Positions 12,708 through 24,849 of a stretch of DNA of 64,000 nucleotides are shown here, one piece after another (position 1 is the first letter of the stretch; each line of letters opens with the position of its first letter). The translations under genes and the position numbers were made by a program. Below the pieces are notes generated by a model that was not told the DNA's origin, did no database searches, and saw nothing but the letters and a program-made list of their open reading frames with translations. Origin of the DNA: Theocolax elegans (lineage: Eukaryota > Arthropoda > Insecta > Hymenoptera > Cerocephalidae); NCBI GenBank assembly GCA_026168455.1, contig CM047431.1, positions 47,557,466-47,621,465 on the forward strand. Reading direction: 5' to 3'.

Positions 12708-12846
12708 CCCTAGTAGAAATGAAAGCATTTATGAAACGTTTTTTTGACCAAAAATTGGCCATTTGGTAAAAAATGGCCAATAATTCTACAATTAATGGCC
12801 AAAACATATTTTCAACTAACCTTTAAATGCTCAATTTCCACTAGGG
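12708..12846. mobile_element. miniature element with CCCTAGTAGAAAT ends
   Basis: The 139-bp segment begins CCCTAGTAGAAATG and ends AATTTCCACTAGGG, imperfect inverted repeats. The interior has several TGGCCA words (AAAATTGGCCATTTGG, AAAAATGGCCAATAATT). A second copy lies at 54458-54596, and decayed relatives occur near 833-900, 26250-26350 and 40480-40590. Confidence 0.65.
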
Positions 12847-13439
12847 GGGATTAAAACTTTATCAAATTTTCAGGAACGATTTATCATATATATATATATA
12901 TATGAGAGTAAATACTATAATATATATCTATAGTAAATTTTCGGTATAAAAAATGTTAATTTTAATATAATGATTGTTAAGTAGGTCTCTCGATTACTTA
13001 ATAACGTTGACATTAGTATTAGAACCTTTATCTCCATGTATCCGTGGATTTTAAAAATTCTAAGAATACAATGGTAATTTTCGTAGTTACTTAGAGATTT
13101 AAAATTATACGATTATTATGTATAAAAAAAATTTGACTAAAAATACGACATCCACGATAACTGTATATGAATTTAACGATTCACCGCGTCTATTTAATTG
13201 AATAAAGAGATTTACAAAATAACTTTGTAACGCATATGCATATATCTTTCGATACGCCAAATATTATTCTATCGATTCCTCCTTTGGATTGCAATTACTC
13301 AATAAACGCGGTGCGTATCATATTCCATACCCCGGAATATTATAGACGACTCTGGGTCGAAAAGTACACGAATACTCGCGTACGCCGAGATATAGATAAA
13401 GACGAATTTTCCAAAGTTGTACTCGCGGATTCTTAAAGT

Positions 13440-13874
13440 CGCATAGGTGGAGTAGACACTCAAGACACGCACGCGAGAAGGCGAAAAAGAGCCGCGCGGA
13501 ACAACAACAACGACAACGAGAAGGAAATAAAGAGAGCGAAAAACCGGTTATATCCTATATAGTATTGTGCCGGTGTTTAATCCGCGCCCCATAATGTGGG
13601 TTGCGATTGAAATCGGTGACCAACGGGGTCATATACATGTCTCCGTTCCCTCTTGTTCTATCGTGAATTTTAGATCACTTAAACGCTTGTTTACCAAATG
13701 TACGGACAAAACATGCACGCGTATATACGCAGACACTCACACGTACATATATATACGCGCGTTTAGTTTCATTAGGCTGGCTGAAGTATTGTCGTAAATA
13801 ATGACCGTGAATGAGCGGAATTACGTCGTGTTATTTAAGTGTTGTCTCGTGTGGATCTCGTGCGAATATGTATG

Positions 13875-13909
<35 letters not shown>

Positions 13910-14400
13910 GCGCGTGCGAATGTTTGAAGGAAGCCGCCTTTTAAACGGTGAATTTACGTCGAACGTTCGGGTGGCCGCCGGTTAGTATTATTGCCCCGTT
14001 GTTGGGTGTCCCTTTCGATCTCTTTTTCGAGACTCCAATGGGGAGTAATGCCTCCCCACGTTATTCACGAGGTAATTCTACCACGAATTTATCGCAACGT
14101 ATTCTTATTTTCTTTCAAAAACGAAATTACTCGCGTATATACAATAATTTTGGGCGGATGGGTTTATTCATTCGGTTTCGTCGGTGTAATATCCTGGCAG
14201 TTGCGGCCGAAGGACGCGCGCTCGTTTCGTCGCACACCTACAACTTTGTATATCGTACGTGTTCCCAATGGATTTGTCAAACATTTTTCAGTTATTTTTA
14301 TTCATATTGTTATTACGATTTTAGTTTGTCACATCACCACGAGGTAGCTATACTGACATTTCATATACTTATATACAATATTTTTATACATTCGAATTAA
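13440..14400. other. GC-richer patch, possible promoter or untranslated exon
   Basis: CpG content is higher than in the surroundings and the patch contains a (TA)n(GA)n run at about 13872-13910. Two overlapping frames on the + strand stay open between about 13948 and 14400, but the longer one starts with GTG and neither shows a recognisable domain. A purine-rich ACAACAACAACG stretch near 13500 resembles insect 5' untranslated sequence. No gene is called. Confidence 0.25.
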
Positions 14401-16029
14401 TGTAATCTATTGTTAAGTAATAAAAAACGGTAAAGGTTTTTCAAATAAGGTATCTGAAAATTGTACGGTTTTAATGAATTCTATACTCCGAGATTACATA
14501 ATAATTATGTTTGAGATATATGTTTTAAAATTTTGACCATACTGGTACGATAGAACGTTTTATCTATATATAGAAGACGATTTTTCTCCGTCGCGTCCTA
14601 TAGATATGCAACTATTTCACATTTTTGTTAAAACTCACTAAAAATTTGGATACAACTTCAAAACTTAAGAAAATGTTTGCGATGAATGCATAAGAGAATG
14701 CTCGAATCGCGTCGGTCACGTAATAAAAAAGAACAGTATCTATATAGATTTGTCGTCGTCATCGAACGAAAAACAAAATAATCGTACTTCAAATTTATAC
14801 TTTGAGTAAAACATACATCCAACGGTGATAAAATAACTTAGCGATATGGGTAAACTTTTTTATAACAATTATTTTAACGTAATCAGAAACGTCAATATAA
14901 CCCTCCGATCGGTCCCCGATAAATATAAATGGATACCGTAACGGTATTCCCAAAATAAAACCAAGAAAAATATATCACACGTTCGAACACACTTGCACTT
15001 GTAAGAAATATTCAGGTAAAAATAACTGAAATATCATTCCAGTAAATATTTTATCTATGAGCCAAGCGCAAAATTACCCGTGTGATTTAACAAATTTTAC
15101 TATAGTTGGACTTGTATTTTGTCAAAACATTAAACTAGTTCCTTTGTAATCTCAATTCAAGTACGTATACGAGTGACTTTAAATGATAAATATTCCAGTA
15201 AAAATTGAAATTATTTATTTAGCATATATACCAGGTATAGATTTATATATTCATTTTTTGAATATGCTAAATGTGCAAGGATCAGTTTAAAACTTGCATG
15301 AACCTTCGAGAAAAGGCGCATAAATTGTATAACTATAAATTTAAAAATAAAACACGTGTTTAAATGACATAAATAAAGCTTACAATATGAAATTAGTTGC
15401 TAATTAATTATATAATGATTAAATAATCGTATTCGCCGATAATTATATTGTAATCACGGGATAAAAGCCTTAAGTGGATAGAATTCTAAAGTAAACTCAT
15501 TTTAATAAATATTAGTAACAATTATTAATCAACTTGTTTAGTTAATTTAACTGGATTGTCTTTTTCCTTATGCAGTATAAGCCCTTGCAGTATAAAACCT
15601 GGCAATTAACAATATAAGATATCAGGGATTAATAAATCTCTGAAGTTTCGAATTATAGTCACTGTATTTGATAAGTAATAATATTCATAAAAATAATTAA
15701 AAATATATTCAAGCACCATAGTTTTGCTTTTTTATTAATTGCAAATAGGGATAACGTAAACATTTTAAATGGTTAATACGTAAATAGTTGATTTTTTATT
15801 AAAAAAAAATATTTGTTTTTCTTTTTAAATTAAATACCTCATGTATTTCTATTTCCTTTGTCTCTTTGTCGCTGAAATACACCCCAATCTTCACAATTAT
15901 TTATGACTCTGCCACTAGAACGTGATTTTCTCTTAACATTTTTAATGTTTTTCTAAGAAGGTACTAAAGTATTTGTTTATGAATTGCTTGATCAAGTGGA
16001 TTTTACATATTGTATATTAATAATATAAT

Positions 16030-16467
16030 CAATTTGACCGACACGGTGGCGGAGTGGCGGAGACGCACCTCGGCCGATCACGAAAGTTAAGCAACACTGA
16101 GTGCGGTTGGCACTTGGATGGGTGACACCATTCTTGTGCGGGTTTCCGGATCGGTTAGGTGTTTTTCCACACTCCACAACGTGAGCGGAAGGTGTGGAAC
16201 ATTCGGTTTCGGTGTTTGGGCCTACGCAAGGTGACCTGAACATCTAAACAGAATGTTTCAATACACCGGCCGTCTCGGGGAAGGTTTTCCTACAAGGTTT
16301 TCCCTTCCTCACGGGCATAACCCCGGGCGAATGCGAGACGGTGGGGACCGGGATGGGAAAAATTGGAATGTCTTCACCCCCACACATAGGTGGTAGGGGT
16401 GTCCCTGTAAAAACCCGTTTAATGGGTATACGGGATGATGAGCAAAGAGAATAAAAAGAAAATAATA
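16030..16467 (+). mobile_element. 5S-rRNA-derived SINE (SINE3-like), apparently full length
   Basis: A GC-rich block of about 430 bp in AT-rich DNA. Positions about 16072-16129 contain the 5S rRNA internal promoter: CGATCACGAAAGTTAAGCAA (A-box region) and GGCACTTGGATGGGTGAC (C-box region). A unique GC-rich body follows, then an A-rich tail from about 16445. An 11-bp direct repeat AATAATATAAT lies on both sides (16019-16029 and 16468-16478), a likely target-site duplication. This is the layout of a Pol III SINE with a 5S head (class SINE3), mobilised by a LINE elsewhere. The direct repeat is AT-rich, so its significance is modest. Confidence 0.8.
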
Positions 16468-16478
16468 AATAATATAAT

Positions 16479-17904
16479 AATTTATAATCAAACTATTTTA
16501 TAGAATTGCAGTTAAAAATAATAGTGGATGAAAGTTTGTCAGTAATTCATCCAAGGGAATAATCGCCTTTTATACCCAAAGTGGATATAAAATTTTCACC
16601 CTGATCATTTAAAAAGTCACTTTTTGTAATAACAATTTTTTTTTAATTTCTAAATTCTGTTCAATATTGTAAAAATTTTTTATATATTTAATTTAAAATG
16701 TTAAATTTAATTTAATATTTGTAGAAAAAAGTTAATCTAAATGTAAAAACAAAAAAGTAAGTTTACGATGAATAAAATAAGTGATAAGAATTCGATGAAC
16801 AAAATGGGTCTACGGGGAATAAAATGAGTCTACGGGGAATAAACCCGCGTAAAAAAATTATGTTTATCTCATCTTTATATAAAGTTAAAGTTTGGAGAAA
16901 GTTTATATGAACAACGTGTCCAACGCAACATTCCTAAACTTGGAAAAATGTTAATTAAGCATTTGTATAAAGTTTATACAAACTTAAAATAATGTCTTAG
17001 TAGGTAAGATTAAAAATAGTATTTTTGAACTTGCAAAATTTGTATTAATAATAAAATAAAAAAGAATTTTATTCCGAGATTCGAACCTCCAATCTTCTTC
17101 GAAGTGATCGAAGGAATAAAATGCACTTTTACCCCACTCGTAAAGGTTAATAAAATACACTTTTTAGATGTTCAGGGTGAAAACTCATTTGTATATACGA
17201 AGAGAAGAGTTAAATCAAATTCTATAATAACCAGTGTATAATAACCAAAAAAAGAACCTTGTGTTATAATGCTAAAGTTAATTTTTTTCTATAATTTTTG
17301 TTCGGGATGTACTATACAAATTGAGAATGACATTAAAATTTTGATCATATCGGATAGTCATTTTTCCTATACATATAGACGAGAAGTATACACTTCGAAA
17401 TTATGTGTTTTGTATTACAATTGTTGACCATCGTGGCACTACAATATTTAAGTAAAACAACAAATTTTCTCTCCGTGTATGTAGAAGTTTTAATATTATT
17501 TTATTATTTATACATATACAAGGCAAGGACACTGTATTTCACGTACCTTTTCGAATCAGGGCTTAGTGCATCCCTATCAGTGCCTTCCTTAAGGTTGGGT
17601 TAACTATTTTCCGATCAGCTGGTAAAGCGAAAGATTTCAAAGTAATAGCTTAAAGATTAAGTTCTGCAAAAGAAATTAATGTTTTTCCTTCTGTTAAACA
17701 ATTAAAATTTTATACGTTTATTTTATGTTTTAAATATAAAAACATAAATTTTGTCATCGTCTCGTTTCCCGGGAAAAAAGTTTGCTGAAACTATAGTCCC
17801 GATCAATTTTAGCAAATCTTATGCCAAACTTTGTTATTTTTACGCGGGATATAAATTATAATTGTTACATTATTACGACGAATGAGACTATATATATAGG
17901 GGCG
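16479..17904. other. AT-rich non-coding stretch
   Basis: There is a B-box-like word (rev. complement GGTTCGAATCTCGG) near 17080 without a matching A-box. The AAATTTTCTCTCCGTGTA word near 17464 matches the end of the element at 3940-4222. No gene seen. Confidence 0.4.
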
Positions 17905-17907
17905 ATA

Positions 17908-17915
17908 CTCAGAGA

Positions 17916-17948
<33 letters not shown>
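17908..17948 (+). repeat. (GA)n microsatellite
   Basis: A GA dinucleotide run with a few interruptions at its left edge. Confidence 0.9.
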
Positions 17949-18229
17949 TCGACTGCAATTGGCAACTAATAAATTGCAAAGTAATGCAAAAATGAAAACT
18001 TCGTAAGTAATTTATACTAAAATGTTTTACATTTTTTTGCGTACAAACAGGTAAATATTGTAAACATTCGAACGATCAGCATTTAAAAGCGAATAAAATG
18101 ATTTATTATCGTTACGCGTGAAACTGCATTAAGTATATATATCGCGTGTACCAGAAACTAAGAAAACGCGATGTGGTATTTAATATATGACCCATTAACG
18201 AAGATTCATCAATAGGGACGTATATATAT

Positions 18230-18900
18230 AGTTATTCCGTATAAGAAAAGAGAGGCAAGAGGCGGTTTCCCGCATGATCCGCGCGTAACGGTATATACAT
18301 CGAGGCGAGATCCCGGGTTTTTAAATAGTGGTATAATCGCGAGGAAGACGCGGTTCCATCACCGCGCGTAAAACCAAAATAAGAGAAGAAAAGAAGAACC
18401 AACAGGGACAGCCGGCAGTGCGGTGTCCCTGACGCGGAGCTCGTTCGGTTCGCGTGGCGCGGCGCCGTGGACTCTCTGCGGGCTCAATTTACGCGCGGCG
18501 TGCCTTCGTAAATCTCGAGCGCGACGATATTTCACCTGGAATCGGCGGATCGTCTCGTAAAACCGAGGGTTTGCGCGCGCTTTTTCATATTATTCGACGT
18601 CACTTTTATTGTCATACGCGTTTATCCCATCCAACGTGTGATATGTAGAACTGAGTATCGTACACACACATACATCGGATGCGCGATCTACATTTACGTA
18701 GGGGTTATACTGCCTCGAAAAATGAAATTTTTTGGCGTTTGGTGAAGGACGCGCCGAAGACAATGAATGCACCTCGACGTTTCCGGGAGGACTCTGCGGG
18801 GGCATATTATACGACACAGTATACCGTTAACTACTCCGAGAATCGCTATTAATCACTCGCGCGCAACGTTGGGCTATGGCGCCTTATCTCGTCTACCCGC
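18230..18900. other. GC-rich patch, possible promoter/first exon
   Basis: This is one of the most GC- and CpG-rich parts of the window, including GCGTGGCGCGGCGCCGTGG near 18452-18470. Short open frames cover it on both strands without any recognisable protein. The composition and a purine-rich run upstream (about 18370-18400) fit a promoter with a 5' untranslated exon, perhaps of a transcript nested in the large intron. No coding claim is made. Confidence 0.3.
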
Positions 18901-19930
18901 CCGATAAAATTGTTTGTCCGTAGTTAATTTCTTCGATAAGTCGTTCTATATACGTATACATAGAGGCAACAGCTTAAATTGAAGATTGAACTTACCGATG
19001 ACGGGGTGCTACTATACTCTAAATGTACCATTAATGCTTTAGCTACTTATCTTGTACGGGACGTCGACCAAAAATGGGGAAGACGGGAATCCCGCGATTT
19101 GAGATACTGCATCGATGTACTTTTATTTCTATCTTATCGACCGAGTGAATTTATAGAGGAGCTAACGGGGCTCGTGCATTCGATTGTTACCGACCGAGAT
19201 AAATTAGTTAATATATTTATACTTATGTATGTACTTAAGAAAACACTATTTTACAAAAATGTAACAGTGTATGCTGTTTTACTCTTTAAATTTGTTAGAG
19301 TGGGAATATGTCACTCGATAATGCTACTTGAAACGGAGCCACTGTGTAAAGTTGTAACAATTCACTGAGAAAACTCGCTTTAGGAATAGTAACCATATTA
19401 GCTAGTAAAATGTCATATAGTTATAACAAGCTAATTTTATTGCAGGTATGACTAAATTATAGTAAACACATAGTCTTATTTGTAATGTAAAAATTACTAT
19501 TTGATGTAGATATTAAATTAAGATGAACATTAGTATATATTCAAGTGATTTGTCATATGTATTTTTTAGTTAATCTACCTATTATACAATGTTGCACTAT
19601 ATTTTATTGTTTTTTTTCCTGGTAAAATATATTTCTCTCGGTATTATTTGAAAGAATAATCACAAAAATTTTAAATAAATTCAAAAATTGAAGTCAAGGT
19701 TTATTCTTCCTATCTTACTAGCCACCAAAGTCGTAGAAAATGAGTTATAATTCAAATAGGACGGTAATTCACGCAAATTGAGCAGAACAGCCCCCTTCTT
19801 CTAATAATAATCTATCTCAATTCAAAATTTGAAGGAAAAATATCGATTGGTTCGAACTGTTCTTCTAGATTTACGTAAATTAACATTCTTTTTCAATTAT
19901 ATAATTAATTTTATGTGATCTTCGAGGTCG

Positions 19931-19970
19931 ATAAGGTATAGGGAGGATAAAACTTGGCTTTGGCACCCCG
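19931..19970 (-). mobile_element. end of a family E piggyBac-type miniature element
   Basis: GATAAGGTATAGGGAGGATA...TGGCACCCCG followed by TTAA (19971-19974) matches the end of the family E element at 58130-58522 (GGCACCCCG-TTAA). The left boundary is not clear; an imperfect hairpin (ATTGAGCAGAACAG against CTGTTCTTCTAGAT) at about 19770-19885 may be its interior. Confidence 0.5.
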
Positions 19971-21071
19971 TTAAGATAATAATTGTTGATACATTTGTTC
20001 TGCATAACTTTGGTTAAATTTGATTCCGTTTCGTTGAAATTTTCCATAAAAGTTTATATTTTTTTGCTACAAAAATGTCACAAAAATTTTAGCTCATTAA
20101 AATAAAAAACAAACAAATTTTTCTATATATCTTCTTAACATGTAATTTTACCGTACGAAAGTGTGACGTACATATCTCCTTTTTTCTATCACGACTGAAT
20201 GCATATCATTCGTTCGGTTAAACTCGATTGATAAATTTATCGATATGCGTATGGTATAATCCTTTATCTGCACGTATAGATGTGAACCTGACAGAATTCA
20301 CTTCTTTACAATTTCGAGTTTCGCAATTGCGAACCAATTGATTATGTCTATATACGTGTACAGCGAACTAGAGTAGAGATCGAAATGTTATCGATCTTTG
20401 GATTAACCTCGATATGTAACTCCAGAAGATGAATGGAGTTGAATTTTATAATAAATTTATTTGCAAAATTGTACAGGTCACGCACTGATTATCAAATTAT
20501 ACATGACTTGTAAATTTGAAAAAATATGTTTCTTCCCAATTACTTTCAAATTTCAATACATGTACCGCTCTTCAACTATACATAATTCAACTTATACCTG
20601 AATCGTTAACTGTGCGTCCGGTCATATTGTTGTAAAGTCCTAAATAACGTAACTTAAATCGATTTTATTTTTTAACCATTAATATACAATTAATTGGTTC
20701 CGTGCCCACGAATTCGATGCGAAAGCCACAGAAGAATCGAACCTAACTTTTTCGGCATACAGATAAACCTCGTTCTTCTTATACGTACACATATATGTAG
20801 TATACTCACAATTAAATTCCCACAGGATTTTTTTTTCTATATATATATATATGTACTTTCGTTAAACATAGAGGCGCACGTGTGGTTGACCTTATTTCTC
20901 GTATTTCTCCCGATCCAATTAAATTTCAATTGCCCAGCCACGCAGCTTATCGCGTTCAAGTATTAAGATATATCCACGCTTTCACCGGCGTATACACACA
21001 CAATATCCAACGACTATTTTTTTATTATTATTTTACGTACCATTTCACGTAGAATCGCCAAATCTGATCGG

Positions 21072-21081
21072 TATATAAAGG
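21072..21081 (+). promoter_or_regulatory. candidate TATA box
   Basis: TATATAAAGG lies just upstream of a GC- and CpG-rich stretch (about 21082-21122) and about 90 bp before an ATG-started open frame at 21163. This is a plausible core promoter for a small nested transcript in the large intron. No initiator consensus is clear. Confidence 0.25.
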
Positions 21082-21162
21082 TGACGCGCGTCGTTCGTTT
21101 CGAGTTGCGCGCTCGGAACGTCGTGTATACACATATATGTATACAGAATTAGCGGTTGCAAC

Positions 21163-21348
21163 ATGCACCAAAATAAATTGACTATTAAACTAGCCGAAGT
21201 AATAATCCGTCAGTATATACTGCACCGTTCTACAATTTTCGAACTTGTTTTAGAAAGTTATATGATACAGTCCAACCGATTTCAGTATAGGACACGTTTT
21301 GATACTTCATTCGTTGTGTACACACACACACACATACGTGTAAAATAG
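21163..21348 (+). CDS. small open frame downstream of a TATA box, unrecognised
   Basis: A 61-codon ATG-initiated frame, MHQNKLTIKLAEVIIRQYIL onward, ending in a run encoded by an (AC)n repeat (YTHTHIRVK). No domain is recognised. Its only support is its position after the TATA-like promoter; the repeat-encoded end argues against a conserved protein. Confidence 0.12.
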   Translation: MHQNKLTIKLAEVIIRQYILHRSTIFELVLESYMIQSNRFQYRTRFDTSFVVYTHTHIRVK

Positions 21349-21439
21349 TAACCGACCGTGAGAATTGTATAGTATACTCTTGTTTTTTTTTATCGCGAAT
21401 TATTTTTTATGATGAATGTATTGTACATTATATTAATAT

Positions 21440-22217
21440 TGGGTGTCGTACCTAAATTACAGGAATCTACTTCTTTCAACCCACAACTTATATATATATT
21501 ATATATTTGAAATATTGAATGAAATATCTGCACAAAATTAATACGGATAGCTTAAAATATATATAAGGGAGAACGCGACATTTTGATTATTCAAAAAAAT
21601 AATTATTTTGCTAATAGTTGAGTAAACAATTTTCGGTCGGTAATTATTAATAAAAACATAATACATAAACTTTTAAACCATAATGTGCTAACTAAACGAT
21701 CGATGTAACAATCTGGGAAAATTTAGTTATTTTGTATAAAACATGCCAGAGAGCTTAAGGTTCAGGATCTTTTCAACAATTTATTCTTTTAAAACAAAAA
21801 TGAATTTGACGTTTGGTAATATTTATATGTAATATCTATTTATCGGTCTTTCCGAACTAAAAGCTTTACTTTTTCAAACAATGCCGACTCATTTTACTCT
21901 TTGTCCACTATGGTTGGTGGAATTTTCCAGAGTATGGCCTGTTTCAAAAATTAAACAAATAAGGTATGATCTCTCTAGTTCCTTACCGAGGAGTTCAAAC
22001 TAGAGATCGAGAAGGAGACACCTTCAATTTTTGTTTAATTTTTTAAAAAGGCCATACTCTGAAAAATTCCACCAACCATAGTGGACAAAGAGTAAAATGC
22101 GCCTACTTTAATTCAAAAGTAAAGCTTTTAGTTCGGAAAGACCGATAAATATTTATTATAATTTATTCTTTTATTTCTAATAAAATATAAAGAAGGACGA
22201 TTTTCTGAGTCTGACAA
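21440..22217 (-). mobile_element. miniature element family A, split by a nested insertion
   Basis: The left end GGGTGTCGTACCTAAATTACAG and the right end TTTTCTGAGTCTGAC are diverged family A termini. The interior follows the family order (CTTTCAACCCAC, TTCGGTCGGTAATTATT) and is interrupted by a separate palindromic element at 21838-22150, which explains the length of about 780 bp. Confidence 0.65.
21838..22150. mobile_element. nested palindromic miniature element
   Basis: About 313 bp. The ends are ATTTATCGGTCTTTCCGAAC and its complement, and the arms match well inward through CTTTGTCCACTATGGTTGG and GAGTATGGCC to a loop near 21990-22010. It sits inside a family A element, so it transposed later. 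No coding capacity. Confidence 0.75.
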
Positions 22218-22699
22218 TTTATTGTTCTTAACAAATAGATATGTTTGTTAAGTTATTAATATATTATTGTAATAAAGGGATATATTTAAAAATAAATTGG
22301 TTTTTCAACATTTTTTAAAAATTTTAAACACAACTTCTAAACTCACCTCAATTTCAAACTTCTCGCAAATATTATTTAGAAATTTTATTTGTACGGAATT
22401 TTAATAATTATCATTATATGTCAATGTATAATCGATATATATATACCCCTAAATAAATCAACTGAAAACTCTTTGATAAGTAGAGATATATAATAAGACG
22501 ATTTATTTAAAATGTACAAGATACTTTAGCGTGATTGCATGTAATAATTAATTAGTTATTAATAATTAATTATTGTCATTTAAATTTAAAGCCAATATAG
22601 TATGTTCCCTCAAACTAAACGTATTATAAGTAAAAGACGGAAAAAGAATAAAAGAAATTACGAAAAATAATTATGTTTTTAGAGCATATACGAAGCAGC

Positions 22700-22755
22700 A
22701 AGAAAGGAGGAAGGGAGAGAGAGAGTGTGTGTGTGAGAGAGAGAGGGGGGGGGGA
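22700..22755. repeat. (GA)n/(GT)n/(G)n compound microsatellite
   Basis: GAGAGA, GTGTGTGT and GAGAGAGA runs are followed by a G homopolymer ending near 22754. Confidence 0.85.
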
Positions 22756-23876
22756 TAAAAAAATAAAATTATTAGATAATTGATAGTTGTGTAGAGGTAA
22801 ATATGTGGAGGTATCAGTTATTCGCTTATTAAAATTACACGGATGGTTAGACGAGTGCCGGTTCGTAGTAGGGGCTACTGGATTTACCCGAGCTATAATT
22901 ACAATACTTATATATATACACACCCTTCCATAAAATGAGATATTTACATTTTTCACTGGTACGTTATTAATTTTACTCTGTTTTACAGGGGCACTCAGTA
23001 TGTATATATATAACAATTAGAAAAAGTTATTTCGCCGTGTAGCCGCGCGTTTGACAACGTCGTATTTATAGAGGTGTATATCGGTGTACACACGCGTACA
23101 TACACGCATTTACTTAGGTGTATACGTATATTAATAGTGGACCGGAACACGGAGATATATACGTAATAAAGCAGTGGAAAGCGATAAAGTGACTCAATCA
23201 CCTACTCAAATGATAGACACTATCAGTCCCATCGAAGTTATAATCAGGATAATTACCTTCTCCAATATATACGTTTTCTTCCTTTATTTTTATTTTCTAC
23301 CTGTCTTCGCGAATGTACCACCAGTCAAACTAACTCGGTATATATACGTGTATAAAAACTTTGCAATCCTATCCGGTTTCCTCCGGTGATTGCGCGTCGC
23401 CCGGCTTCTACATACTATAATATATACATAGACTTGGATTCCAGTTTTTCCAAATTATTTCGAAATTGAAAAATGTCGTAGATATGCGTATTTATACATT
23501 CGCGTACATCTCCAATATAATCGTTTAATGCGAATTAAACGTACACTGAAATAAATAATTATGAATGTTTGAGACGTATATGAATATTTTTTAACTATCT
23601 TAAGTTGTTATTCTATGTATTTTTTCGCATATAACTTATTTTCCTCTTATGAGAATTATGATGTATTAATTGTCAATAGAATAATCGTTTATTCCAAATA
23701 TTCACTTCTCTCGGTATGTATATATAGTACATAGTGTATATGTATATATAGGTTTTATTTTAATTACCTGATACTGTGATCGATCGAATAACGCGCTTAA
23801 AATTCAGTATACAAATCTGAAATCAAATTATTCCACATTTGTGCTTATATCACATATTCCATTAAATAAGAATTAT

Positions 23877-23897
23877 ATATATATATATATATATATA
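23877..23897. repeat. (TA)n microsatellite
   Basis: A pure TA dinucleotide run. Confidence 0.9.
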
Positions 23898-24663
23898 GAT
23901 TACTTTAATTGAACGAGCAAAAATTATAATAGTTTTATAATTTGCAGGCCAGTTTTGTTCTCCCGACACGCAATGCTTTTTCTCCCATTTTTTAATCATA
24001 TTTTTAATCGTAGTAAAATCCAAATTTTCTCCTGCTTTGAACTGTTTACCAGAGTGTAAATATATAGATAAAGATTCAATCTAGTTTTGATGTACAAACG
24101 ATTATCATCGTAATCACTGCATGCATACCTTAAACATACGAATTGAAAATGAAACGAACACTTTAAGAATCAAAGTGAACCTATAGAAAATTTCAAGTTT
24201 ACTATGTTATGGGAATCACCAAACGCTAAAAAAATAAAAATCATGAGTAATTCCCTAGGAATTTTTACTATCTACATTTGAGATTGACATTTCCACTATA
24301 TAAGGATATAATCGCGAAGCGCTATTATATATACGTATATAGTTTGGTTTTGTTCTTAGTTCTTCAAAAAATAAAATAAAATAAAATAAAAAATCTCATA
24401 AAAAAAAAATTTCCTCGCGTTATATTACTACTTGGTATGTTTCCGTCAATTACGATAAAAATAAATCTCAAACAAATGGTCGGATGAAGAGTTACGCGCG
24501 TATATATATATATGCAGAGATATGCGCTTGTGCTCGATCTGATTAACCGTCTCGGCGGTTACAACGGTGGATATGATGCGTATATAAGATAAAACTGAAA
24601 TAATTTTTCAGTCGTTAAACATTATAACTTTAACGTATACACCCCTCTCTTTCTCTCTTACAG

Positions 24664-24700
24664 CGTATAGATTTGGCTAACGAATTATTGGAATATAAAG
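24664..24700 (+). other. candidate 37-nt cryptic exon with strong splice signals
   Basis: A long polypyrimidine tract (CCCCTCTCTTTCTCTCTTACAG) precedes the segment and AAAG|GTGATA follows. One frame reads RIDLANELLEYK. If spliced between the two Ras-like exons it would read CGC GTA TAG at the junction, an immediate stop, so it could only act as a poison exon or belong to another transcript. It may also be chance. Confidence 0.2.
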
Positions 24701-24849
24701 GTGATATGCATAAGTGTACGATAAAATTACTCGGTAGGAATCATCTCCATTTTCTTAGTAGTAACAAGCTTGTTTCGAAAAAAATGGGCTTAAAACGTGA
24801 ACATTTTTATCCGTCTGATGAAATGCTTTTTACAACATTATTTAATCAA

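Noticed and set aside
13948..14400. 150-codon open frame on the + strand
   Set aside because: It starts with GTG and overlaps another long frame in a different phase; the region is GC-richer, which lengthens chance frames. First ATG would be at 14038. No domain recognised.
17062..17112. B-box-like GGTTCGAATCTCGG on the minus strand
   Set aside because: No A-box at tRNA distance and no cloverleaf stems; probably chance or a very decayed fragment.
18979..19368. 129-codon open frame on the + strand
   Set aside because: It starts with TTG, has no early ATG, no splice signals in support and no recognisable domain; the latter half is low-complexity hydrophobic sequence typical of AT-rich non-coding frames.
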